A DNA stretch of 64,000 nucleotides from NCBI GenBank assembly GCA_017447625.1, contig JAFSNB010000015.1:1-64000 (forward strand). The letters run 5' to 3'. A model generated the notes under the pieces. The model saw nothing but the letters and a program-made list of their open reading frames with translations, did no database searches and was not told the origin of the DNA. Positions 25,964 through 35,010 of this stretch are shown here, in pieces; position 1 is the first letter of the stretch, and each line of letters begins with the position of its first letter. The translations under genes were made by a program, and so were the position numbers. Source of the stretch: Bacteroidaceae bacterium. GTDB lineage: Bacteria; Bacteroidota; Bacteroidia; Bacteroidales; Bacteroidaceae.

Positions 25964-28164
25964 GGCTTGGGGTTGGTTAAATTAAAATACTTCTGGGCCA
26001 CCGCCACCTGTACAGCACGCTCCATGCGCAAGTCCTGAAACTGGCTGACGTATTCGTGTGCGTGGTCAATTATGGCCTGAGCTGCATCCGGGTGGGCAAT
26101 ATAATAATTCATCTTATCTATCAGATCGGAGAAGTCCGGTTTCACCTCAACATAGTGATAATCGGGAATCAGCGTGCCCTCCATAAACCAAGTCTCATAG
26201 ACCGGGCGGGGCATTACGGCCAAGGAGTTGCTGGACATCACCCACTTCAGGTTAGTGGCGACATCAACCCCCTCTATGCAGGCTATGAACTTATACTCCA
26301 GCTGCTCAGGAACAGAGAGGAAACCGCGGGCACTCTCAGGGAAGTCATCGTTCGGTTCGAGCTTGCTCTTGCCGACATTGCACATCGGGTGGTTGATGAA
26401 CATCCGATTGAGCAGGGTCCGCTGTTCTGAGGCCATAGACCATGTGGTACGACTGACCAGCATATCCTTCTTTTCCGTAAAAGACAAATCGTCGCGGACG
26501 AAACGGAAGTGACGGCGTTTGTCTAACTTCATTATGACGGAGTTGCGGTTATCGCCTGCGATGGGTCTGCTCTTTGTGAATACAGGCTCCTCGGGCACAT
26601 ACGTTATGTCTCCGAAAAGATACAGGAAGGATTTGCATGCAGGGAAGTAGCGCAGAATCTCGTAAAGGTCGAGGAAATAGGTTGAGAAGCGCTTGCGCTT
26701 GAAGACGGGGAAGTTGAACGAACCTACGCTGGTGGTTTCGTTAATGTCTGTCGGCTGCTCCAGCTTGTTATAGTAATCAACACGCCGCTTCAGCGCATCC
26801 ATCTGCTGTGGAGTGAGCCCATTCATCAGGTGACGGAATTGCCAACGATGAAAGCATTTCGGAACGAGGAAACAGTCCAGATAGCTTACAACGGTGCGCC
26901 ACGTGCGCAGGAAGAGTTGGCGACGCAGATATGATTGTATTTGTTGAGAATGTGGTCTGCTCATATTTTCCTTTTGAACTCCTTGAACTCCTTGAACTCT
27001 TGAACTCCTTTGGTTTGTTAGTAAAGTATTAAACATCTGTATCCACGCCTCGCCACTCCGCTCGATGTTGTAGGTGGAGGCTTTCGTAACCACAGCCTTC
27101 TGCATCCGCGAGAGCCTTGACGGGTCGGAGGCGAGGGCTATCAGCTGACTGGCATATAACGATTCGTCGAAAGGAGGAACGCAGATGCCTTCATCGTCGG
27201 AAGAAATCTGTTCCCTTGCGGCTGAGAAACTACCAAAGACAATGGGGACAACACCGTGAGCCTGTGCCTCGGCCACACACATGGGCCAACCTTCGAAGGA
27301 CGACGTAACACATAGGATAGAAGCCTCATTATAGTAATCGGTGACGTTTGTGGAATAGCCCTTAAAACTGCAACGTTCCAGGGCAAGCGACTCAGCCAAC
27401 ACTTTCAACTTCTTTTCCGCGCGCCCTGTTCCCACAATCTTAAGCTGCCAGTCAGGTAGCTGTTTCTGTACCATTTTCCAGATACGTAACAGACGGTCAA
27501 CTCGCTTGTCTCTATGTGTAAGCCTTCCGACATAAAGCACCACCTTCTGCTTCTGTTCCACCACTCTCTTCGCAGGTGCAATACTATTCGGCAGCACCCA
27601 CACCTTATTGTCAGACTTTGGTAGTGACAGCTTCTCTATGATTTCATGGCGGTAACTGTCGCAAAGAACGCCATAGGCATCACACCAGCCATAGACCCTG
27701 CGGTATTTACTTAGGTAGAATCTGGTGAGGAGCCATTCCACACCGCAACCATAGAACAAGTTCTTCCATATGCTTTCATTCCGCTTATCTGCCAAATCCA
27801 GAAATTCGTATCCTGGCGAGTTGTGCAATTCAAATACTAGTTTAACACCGGTTTGCCTCTTCAACCAATTAGAATATAGCAACTCGCGATAGGTAATGAG
27901 CACAGACACCTTATTATCTAAGATAAAACCACGTACTGCACGGGCAACCTTGCAAGACCACTTTATAGCTCCCTTGGGCAGAGTGTGAACCTCGAACAAT
28001 CGTTCTGTTCCTTTTGGGTAAGACTCTTCTTGATGGTTAATGGTCAGAATACAGACACGATAACCATGGCGGCACAAATAATTGGCCACGTCTATAGTCA
28101 CCTGCTCGGCACCGCTACATGGGAAGGTCTTATGTATGAAAGCGACTGTCGGTTTACTGTCCAT
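25960..28164 (-). CDS. GT4-GT90 (CAP10-like) fusion glycosyltransferase
   Basis: A 734-residue protein made of two enzymes. Residues 1 to about 385 form a GT4 enzyme (AFIHKTFPCSGAEQVTIDVA, VLYVGRLTHRDKRVDRLL, TSSFEGWPMCVAEAQAHG). Residues about 401-734 match the CAP10/LpsA glucosyltransferase family (GT90): FLYLFGDITYVPEEP, LDKRRHFRFVRDD, RMFINHP, LEYKFIACIEGVDVATNLKW. The junction (about 386-400) is coded by a 9-bp tandem repeat, giving RVQGVQGVQKEN, followed at once by an internal ATG (26964) that would be a natural start for the second enzyme. Both probably add LPS core sugars. Overlaps the kdsB end by 11 bases. Confidence 0.85.
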   Translation of the reverse strand: MDSKPTVAFIHKTFPCSGAEQVTIDVANYLCRHGYRVCILTINHQEESYPKGTERLFEVHTLPKGAIKWSCKVARAVRGFILDNKVSVLITYRELLYSNWLKRQTGVKLVFELHNSPGYEFLDLADKRNESIWKNLFYGCGVEWLLTRFYLSKYRRVYGWCDAYGVLCDSYRHEIIEKLSLPKSDNKVWVLPNSIAPAKRVVEQKQKVVLYVGRLTHRDKRVDRLLRIWKMVQKQLPDWQLKIVGTGRAEKKLKVLAESLALERCSFKGYSTNVTDYYNEASILCVTSSFEGWPMCVAEAQAHGVVPIVFGSFSAAREQISSDDEGICVPPFDESLYASQLIALASDPSRLSRMQKAVVTKASTYNIERSGEAWIQMFNTLLTNQRSSRVQGVQGVQKENMSRPHSQQIQSYLRRQLFLRTWRTVVSYLDCFLVPKCFHRWQFRHLMNGLTPQQMDALKRRVDYYNKLEQPTDINETTSVGSFNFPVFKRKRFSTYFLDLYEILRYFPACKSFLYLFGDITYVPEEPVFTKSRPIAGDNRNSVIMKLDKRRHFRFVRDDLSFTEKKDMLVSRTTWSMASEQRTLLNRMFINHPMCNVGKSKLEPNDDFPESARGFLSVPEQLEYKFIACIEGVDVATNLKWVMSSNSLAVMPRPVYETWFMEGTLIPDYHYVEVKPDFSDLIDKMNYYIAHPDAAQAIIDHAHEYVSQFQDLRMERAVQVAVAQKYFNLTNPKP
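26974..27008 (+). repeat. TTGAACTCC tandem repeat at the GT fusion junction
   Basis: Four units at 26974, 26983, 26992 (8 bp, one base short) and 27000. The same kind of short tandem repeat fills intergenic spacers elsewhere in the window, but here it is translated (minus strand) as the linker of the fused glycosyltransferase. Confidence 0.85.
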
Positions 28165-28957
28165 TATGATTCTTCAGATAGGCCTCGACGCCCGCAATGT
28201 CCTTTGGCGTATCTACCGACAGAGACTTGCAATGAGCGTTATAATAGTAAATGGGCACGTGGTTTTCAATGAAACGGAAGGAGTCGTTCTCTTCGATTTT
28301 CTCTATCGGACCGCGTGGCGTGTTGTGGTAAAAGTCCAGCGCCTTACGGTTGAAAGCACCCACGCCCACAAACTTGTGGAAGACATAATCCATCGCTCCC
28401 TTGGGATAAGGGATTGGGCTGCGAGATATGAAGAGACAACGGTCGTCAGCAGCCGTTACGATCTTCAGATTCGTTGCATCGACGACCTCCACCGGGTTCT
28501 CGAAATCAGTCATAAGATTAGAGACATAAAGCTCATCTTCACCAATGTGCTCAGGGATGCACTGCACAATAGCCTCCTCGGTGAGAAGCGGCTCGTCACC
28601 ATTCACCATCACATAGAGGTCGGCAGGAATGCGTGTTGAAACCTCGTAGAGGCGCTCGGTAGCCGTATCGTGGTCGCTGCGGGTCATTATCACCTTCGCA
28701 CCGAAGCTTTCAGCTGCAACTTGAATCTTCTCGCTGTCTGTGGCCACATAGACCTCGCTGAAACGGCTCACGGCCTTACAATGCTCATAAACCCATTGAA
28801 GCATCGGTTTGCCCAATATCTTTGCCAAAGGCTTCTCAAAGAAGCGGCTGCTTCCGCCACGGGCGGGAATAACACAGATGATGGAGGACTCTCCCCCCGC
28901 CCTCCCTGTTAGGGAGGGAGCAGAATGAGTTTGGCTGGATGTATTCTCTTTATTCAT
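28154..28957 (-). CDS. kdsB: CMP-Kdo synthetase with repeat-derived N-terminal extension
   Basis: A 267-residue 3-deoxy-manno-octulosonate cytidylyltransferase, which activates Kdo with CTP for lipid A-Kdo assembly. Motifs: CVIPARGGSSRFFEKPLAKI, MVNGDEPLL, and the C-terminal SVDTPKDI. Normally the enzyme begins a residue or two before ICVIPAR. Here about 24 extra residues precede it, and most are coded by a GC-rich palindromic repeat (28886-28920). No alternative ATG lies between the repeat and the conserved core. Neighbour kdtA uses its product. Confidence 0.9.
   Translation of the reverse strand: MNKENTSSQTHSAPSLTGRAGGESSIICVIPARGGSSRFFEKPLAKILGKPMLQWVYEHCKAVSRFSEVYVATDSEKIQVAAESFGAKVIMTRSDHDTATERLYEVSTRIPADLYVMVNGDEPLLTEEAIVQCIPEHIGEDELYVSNLMTDFENPVEVVDATNLKIVTAADDRCLFISRSPIPYPKGAMDYVFHKFVGVGAFNRKALDFYHNTPRGPIEKIEENDSFRFIENHVPIYYYNAHCKSLSVDTPKDIAGVEAYLKNHNGQ
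28886..28920 (-). repeat. GC-rich palindromic repeat inside kdsB 5' end
   Basis: CCCTCCCT-GTT-AGGGAGGG at 28900-28918 plus a C/G-run and GAGAGTCC flank. Read on the minus strand it matches, over about 35 bases with few differences, the plus-strand element at 29031-29067. Translated as part of the KdsB N-terminus. Confidence 0.8.
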
Positions 28958-29026
28958 AACTACCAATTATACTTTATACATTTTACATTATACATTTTAC
29001 ATTAAAAAACTCTCCCAGTCCTCTAA

Positions 29027-29950
29027 TTACTCCCCTCCCTCACAGGGAGGGGCAGGGGGGAGAGTCCTTCTCTCTTCCTTCCCCTGCAACCACCGTCTGT
29101 GGCTCCAAAGCCACTGCTCAGGTTGTTCGAGGATGCTGGTTTCCATCATGCGCATATATGCACGGGTGTAGGGGTACGGCAGGCCGTCGCTGAGCGGTTC
29201 TATGGGTTGGCACTCTAAACGGTAATTGCCACGACTTTTCGCGCGAACATTAATATAAATATATGTGGCACCGATGCGCTGCCCCAGTTCCTCGGCTCCA
29301 GTCACGAAGGCCGTCTCCTGCCCAAGGAACTGTGTCTTGTGGTACATCGTCACAGAGTTTGGATGCTGGTCTGCTATAAACGAAACCACAAAGGGCCTGC
29401 CTTCCTTGGCAAAACGGAGAACAGAACGAAATGTGTATGCCTGCTGAAGATAGAGGCCCGGGAAATGACTCCGCAAACGGAGCATCATCTGGTTAGACCA
29501 TTTGGTGCGGGTCGGACGGTAGATGTTGTGTACAGGTGCTTCAACCGTCATGTGACGCTCCAACTGCTGTACCCACTCCCAGTTTCCGAAATGTCCGAGC
29601 ATAATAAACACCGGGCGGTTTGCAGCCAAAGCGTTGTTCACATGCTGCATACCAGACACCTCGACGCGACGTGACATCTCTGCCTCTGAGATATGCAACA
29701 ACTTGATTATCTCCACAACGAGGTCGCACAAATGATGATAGTAGGCACGTTCCAGACTGCGCTGCTCATTAACGCTCCAATCCGGGAAGACTCGTTCTAT
29801 GTTTTCACGCGTGACGCGACGGCGATAACGAAACACATAATAGGCAAGCAGATAAAGGAAGTCACTCACCCCATAGAGAACGCACAACGGAAGGCAGGCG
29901 ATAGCCTTCAGAGGCAGCAATGCAGCATAATATTTGATGTGTTCGTTCAT
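29027..29950 (-). CDS. Lipid A biosynthesis acyltransferase (LpxL/HtrB family)
   Basis: A 307-residue lysophospholipid-acyltransferase-fold enzyme. It has an N-terminal hydrophobic anchor (about residues 7-38), the catalytic LGHFGNWEW (HxxxxD/E motif), and IADQHPN with GQETAFVTGAEELG downstream. It should add a secondary acyl chain to Kdo-lipid A at the inner membrane. A TTG six bases earlier is possible, but the ATG at 29950 is preferred. The last 12 residues (tail PPAPPCEGGE) are coded by a GC-rich palindromic repeat and are not part of the conserved fold. Confidence 0.88.
   Translation of the reverse strand: MNEHIKYYAALLPLKAIACLPLCVLYGVSDFLYLLAYYVFRYRRRVTRENIERVFPDWSVNEQRSLERAYYHHLCDLVVEIIKLLHISEAEMSRRVEVSGMQHVNNALAANRPVFIMLGHFGNWEWVQQLERHMTVEAPVHNIYRPTRTKWSNQMMLRLRSHFPGLYLQQAYTFRSVLRFAKEGRPFVVSFIADQHPNSVTMYHKTQFLGQETAFVTGAEELGQRIGATYIYINVRAKSRGNYRLECQPIEPLSDGLPYPYTRAYMRMMETSILEQPEQWLWSHRRWLQGKEERRTLPPAPPCEGGE
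29031..29067 (+). repeat. GC-rich palindromic repeat forming the 3' end of the acyltransferase gene
   Basis: CCCCTCCCT-CAC-AGGGAGGGG (29032-29052) followed by a G-run and GAGAGTCC. Opposite orientation to the nearly matching copy in kdsB about 110 bases away. Confidence 0.8.
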
Positions 29951-29970
29951 AGGCAATCAGCTTATAGCCA

Positions 29971-31224
29971 TCATGAGTCGATGGCAGATACTATCTTCTT
30001 TGTAGCACCCTCGTTGCGAGTCATATAGCTGAGATTCAGGCGGCGTATGTCGCTGAGTTTCTCTTCGTTGTCCTTCAGTTCTGAGAACCAGTCATCGAGT
30101 TCCTTTGGTGTCCTGACTATGGCAGCCGCGCCCAATGCCACGAGTTGCAGAGGTGTAATCTTACGCTCCACACGCGGGCCGAATGAAACAGGCAGGCCAT
30201 AAGCAGTAGGTTCAACTATGCTATGGATATATGGTGTGAAGCCGCCGCCGACATACGCCCACTTACCGAAGCGATAGATATAGGCCAGTCCACCAAGGAA
30301 ATCTATAATCAGGTTCTGCACTCCATCCATCTGTGTGGCAGGTGTACACTCGGAATAGCGCAGGGTCTGCCCTTTCAGATGGCGCGTGATGGACTCGATT
30401 TTATCAACACTTATCTCATGCGGAACTATGATGAAGCGCACATCCGGGTGCCTGTTAGCCAAACTCACAACCAGTTTGGCATCTTTCTTATCGTGGATAC
30501 TGCCTGCCACGAAAACCTTTGCGTCCTTGGCGAATTTCTCTATGACAGCATTTGTATATGGGGTGTGAGCAAGCGTTATGACATTGTCGAAGAGCGGGTC
30601 GCCTGTCACCGTCACACGGTCAAAGCCTATCTCAGCCAACCGCAGGCGGCTTTCATCGTCCAACACCAGAATCTGTGTGTATGTCTCTAAAGCCTTGCGG
30701 TAGAGATAGCCATAGACGTGCTTAAAGAATGGGGCCTTCTTCGTTATTAAGGCAGAGATAAGGTATGTCGGCACTTTATGTTCACGCAGCCAATAGAGGT
30801 AATTGAGCCAATACTCCGATTTTATGAATACAGCTTTTGACGGACGGATTGTTGCCATGAAGTGTCCGACATTTGCAGGGGTGTCCAACGGAAGATAGTA
30901 TATGGCATCTACATCGTTATGGTGGTAGCGCAGGGCCTCAACACCCGTTGAGGAAAAGAAGGTAACAATTATCCGGTATTTGCCTGTGGCCTTCAGTTGC
31001 TTGATTATCGGACGGGCTATTCCGAACTCACCCAATGAAGAGCAATGTACCCAGATTACAGGGCGGGAATCGTCTGACGCGCGCTCGCCGTCCTCTGCCA
31101 GAGAGAGCACAGTGGCCTGACCGGCAATGAACTTAGCCAGTTTGCCATGAGTGTGTCCCAGGTGTGGTGCCACCATAGTACACAGCCAATAGGCAAAGCG
31201 CAGAAAGAGATTATATATCTTCAC
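29971..31224 (-). CDS. kdtA: Kdo transferase (WaaA/KdtA)
   Basis: A 417-residue GT30 enzyme that transfers Kdo from CMP-Kdo to lipid A precursor at the inner membrane. The N-terminal hydrophobic segment is followed by WVHCSSLGEFGIARPIIK, FFSSTGVEALR and IKSEYWLNYL; the C-terminal half has VAGSIHDKKDAKL, YVGGGFTPYIHSIVEPTAYG and PVSFGPR, all conserved in the family. The start codon is GTG. It lies 20 bases upstream of the acyltransferase and works between KdsB and that enzyme in the same pathway. Confidence 0.93.
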   Translation of the reverse strand: MKIYNLFLRFAYWLCTMVAPHLGHTHGKLAKFIAGQATVLSLAEDGERASDDSRPVIWVHCSSLGEFGIARPIIKQLKATGKYRIIVTFFSSTGVEALRYHHNDVDAIYYLPLDTPANVGHFMATIRPSKAVFIKSEYWLNYLYWLREHKVPTYLISALITKKAPFFKHVYGYLYRKALETYTQILVLDDESRLRLAEIGFDRVTVTGDPLFDNVITLAHTPYTNAVIEKFAKDAKVFVAGSIHDKKDAKLVVSLANRHPDVRFIIVPHEISVDKIESITRHLKGQTLRYSECTPATQMDGVQNLIIDFLGGLAYIYRFGKWAYVGGGFTPYIHSIVEPTAYGLPVSFGPRVERKITPLQLVALGAAAIVRTPKELDDWFSELKDNEEKLSDIRRLNLSYMTRNEGATKKIVSAIDS

Positions 31225-31263
31225 GACCCCCTCTAACCTTTTAACCCTTTTACTTTTTAATTT

Positions 31264-32322
31264 TTACTTTTTACTTTTCTTCTTCTTAATGATTGTGACC
31301 GGCTTTACGCCCTCCTGGGTGGGAGTTACGGGACGGATTGTGCCGTCGGCATTGAAGTACATCTTGTCGATGCACACCTGACGGTGGAAGCCCGGTCCCT
31401 TCTCTCTGTTTAGGTATGCGGGATTGATGCGGTGATAGACAATATACCACTCATCGGTGTTAGGAATCTGAAGGACGCTGTTATGGGCAGGGCCATAGAT
31501 TTCCTTATCCGGATTCTGAATCAGTACAACGGGCTGACTGGCCACCTTGATGTCTCCGAGCGGAGTGTCCGATGTGCCGTAAGCTACATGATAGTTGGGC
31601 GAACCGGTGTCGTCAACGCTCCACATGAAGTAATACGTGCCCTTGCGGTAGAAGACATATGGAGCTTCACGATACGCATAGTCTTGCAGCGACCCACCTT
31701 GAGGAGTCATAATCTTAGTTGTCCCTTCCTTAAGGCTCACCATATCGTCGTTCAACTCAGCTCCGGCCATATAGCCATTGCCCCAATACAGATAGAACTT
31801 TCCGCTTTTCGGATCCTGGAAGACGTCAACGTCAATCTGTTGGCCGTGTCCCTGACCTTCGGGAAGAGCATCTACAAGCGGGTGTCCCAAATCCTTGAAG
31901 GGGCCAGTGGGAGAGTCTGCAACAGCGACTCCGATGGCCTTGCGGTTATTAGCTGGGTTATGCCCGCTGTAATAAAAGAAGTATTTCCACTTGCCGCCAA
32001 CGCTGCGTTCGATGATGCAAGGAGCCCATGCGTTACCGGTGGCCCAAGGCACTTGCTCTGTGGCAAGGTCGAGCATTATGCCCTCGTGTTTCCACTCCAC
32101 GAGGTCGGGCGAGGAGAATACCGTGAAATAGTAGCCACCCCATCCGGGAGCGCCGTCAGTGGTGGAATAGATATAGAAGCGCCCTGTCTGATTGGAATAG
32201 AGCACCTCTGGGTCTGCATGAAATTCGGGCAAAATCGGATTGCCGCTTGTGCGTGTCTTGCTTTGAGCGCCAGCCAGCGTCGTAACCGCAAACAGGCTGA
32301 GCATGAGAATTGTCCTTTTCAT
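31264..32322 (-). CDS. Secreted glycoside hydrolase family 43 enzyme
   Basis: A 352-residue exported protein with a signal peptide (residues 1-19, cut after AGA). The five-bladed propeller of GH43 is indicated by PEFHADPEVLY (catalytic base Asp), QIDVDVFQDP (pKa-modulating Asp) and YREAPYVFYRKG (acid Glu), and by propeller repeats such as KFYLYWGNG. Typical activities are alpha-L-arabinofuranosidase or beta-xylosidase on plant hemicellulose. It stands alone, with no SusC/D pair next to it. The C-terminus is a run of lysines (IKKKKSKK). Substrate not assignable. Confidence 0.88.
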   Translation of the reverse strand: MKRTILMLSLFAVTTLAGAQSKTRTSGNPILPEFHADPEVLYSNQTGRFYIYSTTDGAPGWGGYYFTVFSSPDLVEWKHEGIMLDLATEQVPWATGNAWAPCIIERSVGGKWKYFFYYSGHNPANNRKAIGVAVADSPTGPFKDLGHPLVDALPEGQGHGQQIDVDVFQDPKSGKFYLYWGNGYMAGAELNDDMVSLKEGTTKIMTPQGGSLQDYAYREAPYVFYRKGTYYFMWSVDDTGSPNYHVAYGTSDTPLGDIKVASQPVVLIQNPDKEIYGPAHNSVLQIPNTDEWYIVYHRINPAYLNREKGPGFHRQVCIDKMYFNADGTIRPVTPTQEGVKPVTIIKKKKSKK

Positions 32323-32395
32323 AATCCAAAGAAATATTAAGTTATTACTTTATATCGTTATACCGTTATATCGTTATTACGTCGGGACGCTTTAA

Positions 32396-33463
32396 CTATA
32401 GTCCTTCGCGGAAGAAATCCAGCATCTCAAATATCTCATCGCGAGAAGCGTGTTGGTCAAGACGGATATCCCCCACTCCACCTAACAAAGTGAAGCAGAC
32501 GGAACCCGCAGTATTCTTCTTGTCGTGAGTCATGTATTCATAGAGACGGTCATATTCCTTGCAAGTGATGACAAACTGGCCATAAGTCTCGCGAACGAAC
32601 TGCGCTACCTGACGCATCAGATCAGTCGGGAAACCGCAGCGAACCACACTCAGCCACAGTTCACAGACCAAGCCCCAGGCCACTGCATAACCGTGAAGAA
32701 CGGTGCGTCCCTCTTCCATGGCGAGGCTTTCCAGAGCATGACCTGCTGTATGGCCCAAGTTGAGAGCCTTGCGCAATCCCTTCTCGTGCGGATCTGCAGC
32801 CACGACACGTTCCTTGACAGCCACACTCTTAGCAACCATATCAGCCAACAGTTCATAATCCACATTGTCGAGGTCGAAGCGCAACAACTGAGCAAGAGTC
32901 TGTATGTCACTGATTAGGCCATGTTTTACCATCTCTGCATAGCCGCTGCACAGGTTGGCCCGGTCAAGTGTACGGAGGAACTGGGTATCGAGGATTACCG
33001 TATCTGCTGAATTGAATACACCAATCTCATTCTTCAGTCCCCGGAAGTTTATGCCTGTCTTGCCTCCTACTGCGGCATCTACCATTGCAAGCAGCGTCGT
33101 CGGGATATTTATGAACGCTATTCCGCGCTTGAACGTGCTGGCAGCGAATCCTCCAAGATCTGTCAACATTCCTCCTCCGAGGTTGATAAGCATCGAGTGG
33201 CGGGTTGCTCCACCCTCGCCAAGCGCAGTCCATACAGAAGTCAGAGAATCCAATGTCTTATTGTCGTCGGTTGGCGCGATGGATATCAGCCGCGAAGGCT
33301 CTAATGCAGCCACCAAGGGGCTGCACTCACGCAGGCGGGGAAGACAAAGACTGCGGGTTGTGTGATCTGTCAAAACAAAAAGACGGTCGGGCGACACGCG
33401 TCCGACTGCCTCCTCCACCTCTGCTCCGAGATCTCGGCTTATGACTATATTCTGAACTTCCAT
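32396..33463 (-). CDS. aroB: 3-dehydroquinate synthase
   Basis: A 355-residue AroB, the second shikimate-pathway step (DAHP to dehydroquinate, NAD- and metal-dependent). Motifs: INLGGGMLTDLGGFAASTFKRG (quoted in part), NIPTTLLAMVDAAVGGKTGIN (in part), SGYAEMVKHGLI, and the metal-site HTAGHALES. The open frame extends upstream to 33868, but that part overlaps pssA and has no family resemblance, so the ATG at 33463 is used; it overlaps the pssA end by 19 bases. Last gene of a psd-pssA-aroB row. Confidence 0.93.
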   Translation of the reverse strand: MEVQNIVISRDLGAEVEEAVGRVSPDRLFVLTDHTTRSLCLPRLRECSPLVAALEPSRLISIAPTDDNKTLDSLTSVWTALGEGGATRHSMLINLGGGMLTDLGGFAASTFKRGIAFINIPTTLLAMVDAAVGGKTGINFRGLKNEIGVFNSADTVILDTQFLRTLDRANLCSGYAEMVKHGLISDIQTLAQLLRFDLDNVDYELLADMVAKSVAVKERVVAADPHEKGLRKALNLGHTAGHALESLAMEEGRTVLHGYAVAWGLVCELWLSVVRCGFPTDLMRQVAQFVRETYGQFVITCKEYDRLYEYMTHDKKNTAGSVCFTLLGGVGDIRLDQHASRDEIFEMLDFFREGL

Positions 33464-34140
33464 TGAATCAAAGACAGAGATATATACCAAACAATTATGG
33501 CAGCCGGTGCGCTGAAACCGAGTGGCAGGAGCGCAAGAGCACCAACGACAAATATGTATTTCACTCTGTTGTCTTTCCAACTCAGGTTCTTGAACTTCAA
33601 TGCGAACAGAGGTACCTCGCTCACTAAGAAGAAGGAGAACATGAGCATGAAGAGAAACAGGAACAGAGCGTTGAAGCGACCACTCACCAGGAAGGGGAAC
33701 TCTCCCACGATAATACTGCCCCAGAACAGGGCGTTGGCAGGAGTCGGCAAACCAATGAAGCTCGTTGTCTGACGTGTGTCGAGATTGAACTTGGCCAGGC
33801 GCAAGGCTGAGAAAGCCGCCATGATGAAAGCGGTATATGGCATAATGCCGTGCAAGGGCTGCATCCACTCAGGATACTGGACATAACGGAACAGGGCGAA
33901 TACCATCGCAGACGGAGCCAAACCGAATGTCACCACATCTGCCAGAGAATCCAGCTCCTTGCCTATTCCGGAGCTGATGCCCAAGAGGCGTGCCACCATC
34001 CCGTCAAAGAAATCGAAGACTGCGCCAACGATGATAAGAGCCAGAGCCCAAGCAAAATTATCATAAAAAGCCGCACCTGTTGCCATGCATCCGCAAATCA
34101 GATTGCAACAGGTGAGCATATTGGGAAGGTTGAACAACAT
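33445..34140 (-). CDS. pssA: CDP-diacylglycerol-serine O-phosphatidyltransferase
   Basis: A 231-residue integral membrane enzyme that makes phosphatidylserine. The CDP-alcohol phosphotransferase signature D-x2-DG-x2-AR-x8-G-x3-D-x3-D is complete in DFFDGMVARLLG and GKELDSLAD. Several hydrophobic helices span the rest. It is followed by aroB and preceded, 32 bases upstream, by psd, which decarboxylates its product to phosphatidylethanolamine. Confidence 0.93.
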   Translation of the reverse strand: MLFNLPNMLTCCNLICGCMATGAAFYDNFAWALALIIVGAVFDFFDGMVARLLGISSGIGKELDSLADVVTFGLAPSAMVFALFRYVQYPEWMQPLHGIMPYTAFIMAAFSALRLAKFNLDTRQTTSFIGLPTPANALFWGSIIVGEFPFLVSGRFNALFLFLFMLMFSFFLVSEVPLFALKFKNLSWKDNRVKYIFVVGALALLPLGFSAPAAIIVWYISLSLIQWKFRI

Positions 34141-34172
34141 CTTATAAAGAATTATGAATTATGCATTATGAA

Positions 34173-34868
34173 TTACTCCAAGTGCGCAATCACGGTCTCG
34201 TTACCAGTGGTCTTCTGTCCCAGCTCAACCTCGACCTTGGTTCCTAACGGGAGGTAAAGATCCACTCGGGAACCGAACTTAATGAAGCCGAGATGTTCAT
34301 CAATGTAGCACTCCTCACCGACAGCAGGGTAAGTGACAATGCGGCGTGCGACAGCTCCGGCCACTTGGCGGCAGAGTATATCCACACCTTCGGGAGTAGT
34401 GATTACCACAGTAGAACGCTCATTGTCCAGACTTGCCTTCGGCAGCCAAGCGGCCTGAAAACGCCCTTTGTGATGCTTTATCATCTTGATTGTGCCATCG
34501 ACAGGAATCCAATTAGCGTGAACGTTAAACAGACTCATGAAGATACTAACCATCAGGCGGCGGTCATGGAAATACTCGTTCTCCTCTACTTCTTCCACAA
34601 CAACAACCTTGCCGTCGGCCGGGGCAATAACAAGTCTTTCTGTATCGTCATCATAAATACGGATGGGGCAACGGAAGAAGTTGACCATCACGAGATATAC
34701 GGCTAAACACACTCCGAACAGAGTCCAGAAGACTGGATTCTGGAAAGAGAATAACAACCCAACCAGCAGGCAGAGGAGAGAGAAGGCAACTGCGCCTAAG
34801 ATTAAAGTATGTTTGCCTTCGCTGTGAAGGCGGATATGTTTTTTGAGTTTTCGGAGCCGTTTTACCAT
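34173..34868 (-). CDS. psd: Phosphatidylserine decarboxylase proenzyme
   Basis: A 231-residue Psd of the short (archaeal/Bacteroidetes) type. An N-terminal membrane anchor (about 22-65) is followed by the catalytic domain with [24 protein letters not shown] and the self-cleavage site in [12 protein letters not shown], where Ser would become the pyruvoyl group. It produces phosphatidylethanolamine from the PssA product. First gene of psd-pssA-aroB; a full consensus promoter lies 44 bases upstream. Confidence 0.93.
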   Translation of the reverse strand: MVKRLRKLKKHIRLHSEGKHTLILGAVAFSLLCLLVGLLFSFQNPVFWTLFGVCLAVYLVMVNFFRCPIRIYDDDTERLVIAPADGKVVVVEEVEENEYFHDRRLMVSIFMSLFNVHANWIPVDGTIKMIKHHKGRFQAAWLPKASLDNERSTVVITTPEGVDILCRQVAGAVARRIVTYPAVGEECYIDEHLGFIKFGSRVDLYLPLGTKVEVELGQKTTGNETVIAHLE

Positions 34869-34911
34869 AGTTTATTCATCAATTGAACGTCATTTGATGA
34901 CTTTTGACGCA

Positions 34912-34942
34912 CAAAAGTAGCCATTATTTGAACATGAGCAAA
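34912..34942 (-). promoter_or_regulatory. Promoter of psd-pssA-aroB
   Basis: Minus strand: -33 TTTG (34939-34942), 19-base spacer, -7 TACTTTTG (34912-34919). Exact consensus match. Confidence 0.75.
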
Positions 34943-34957
34943 AAAAATCGCCTCTTT

Positions 34958-34989
34958 TTTGGTCAGTTGGGGGAAGATTTGTACTTTTA
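34958..34989 (+). promoter_or_regulatory. Promoter of dnaE
   Basis: -33 TTTG (34958-34961), 20-base spacer, -7 TACTTTTA (34982-34989), one mismatch in the -7 box. Divergent from the psd promoter 16 bases away; the ATG of dnaE is 22 bases downstream of the -7 box. Confidence 0.6.
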
Positions 34990-35010
34990 TGCCCGTTTTT
35001 CGACGTTTCT

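Noticed and set aside
31432-32340. 302-codon plus-strand frame opposite the GH43 gene
   Set aside because: The opposite strand has a complete signal peptide and catalytic residues; the plus frame has no domain and is an antisense shadow.
33464-33868. 135-residue N-terminal extension of aroB
   Set aside because: It overlaps pssA on the same strand in another frame and has no resemblance to dehydroquinate synthase; the ATG at 33463 gives the normal length.
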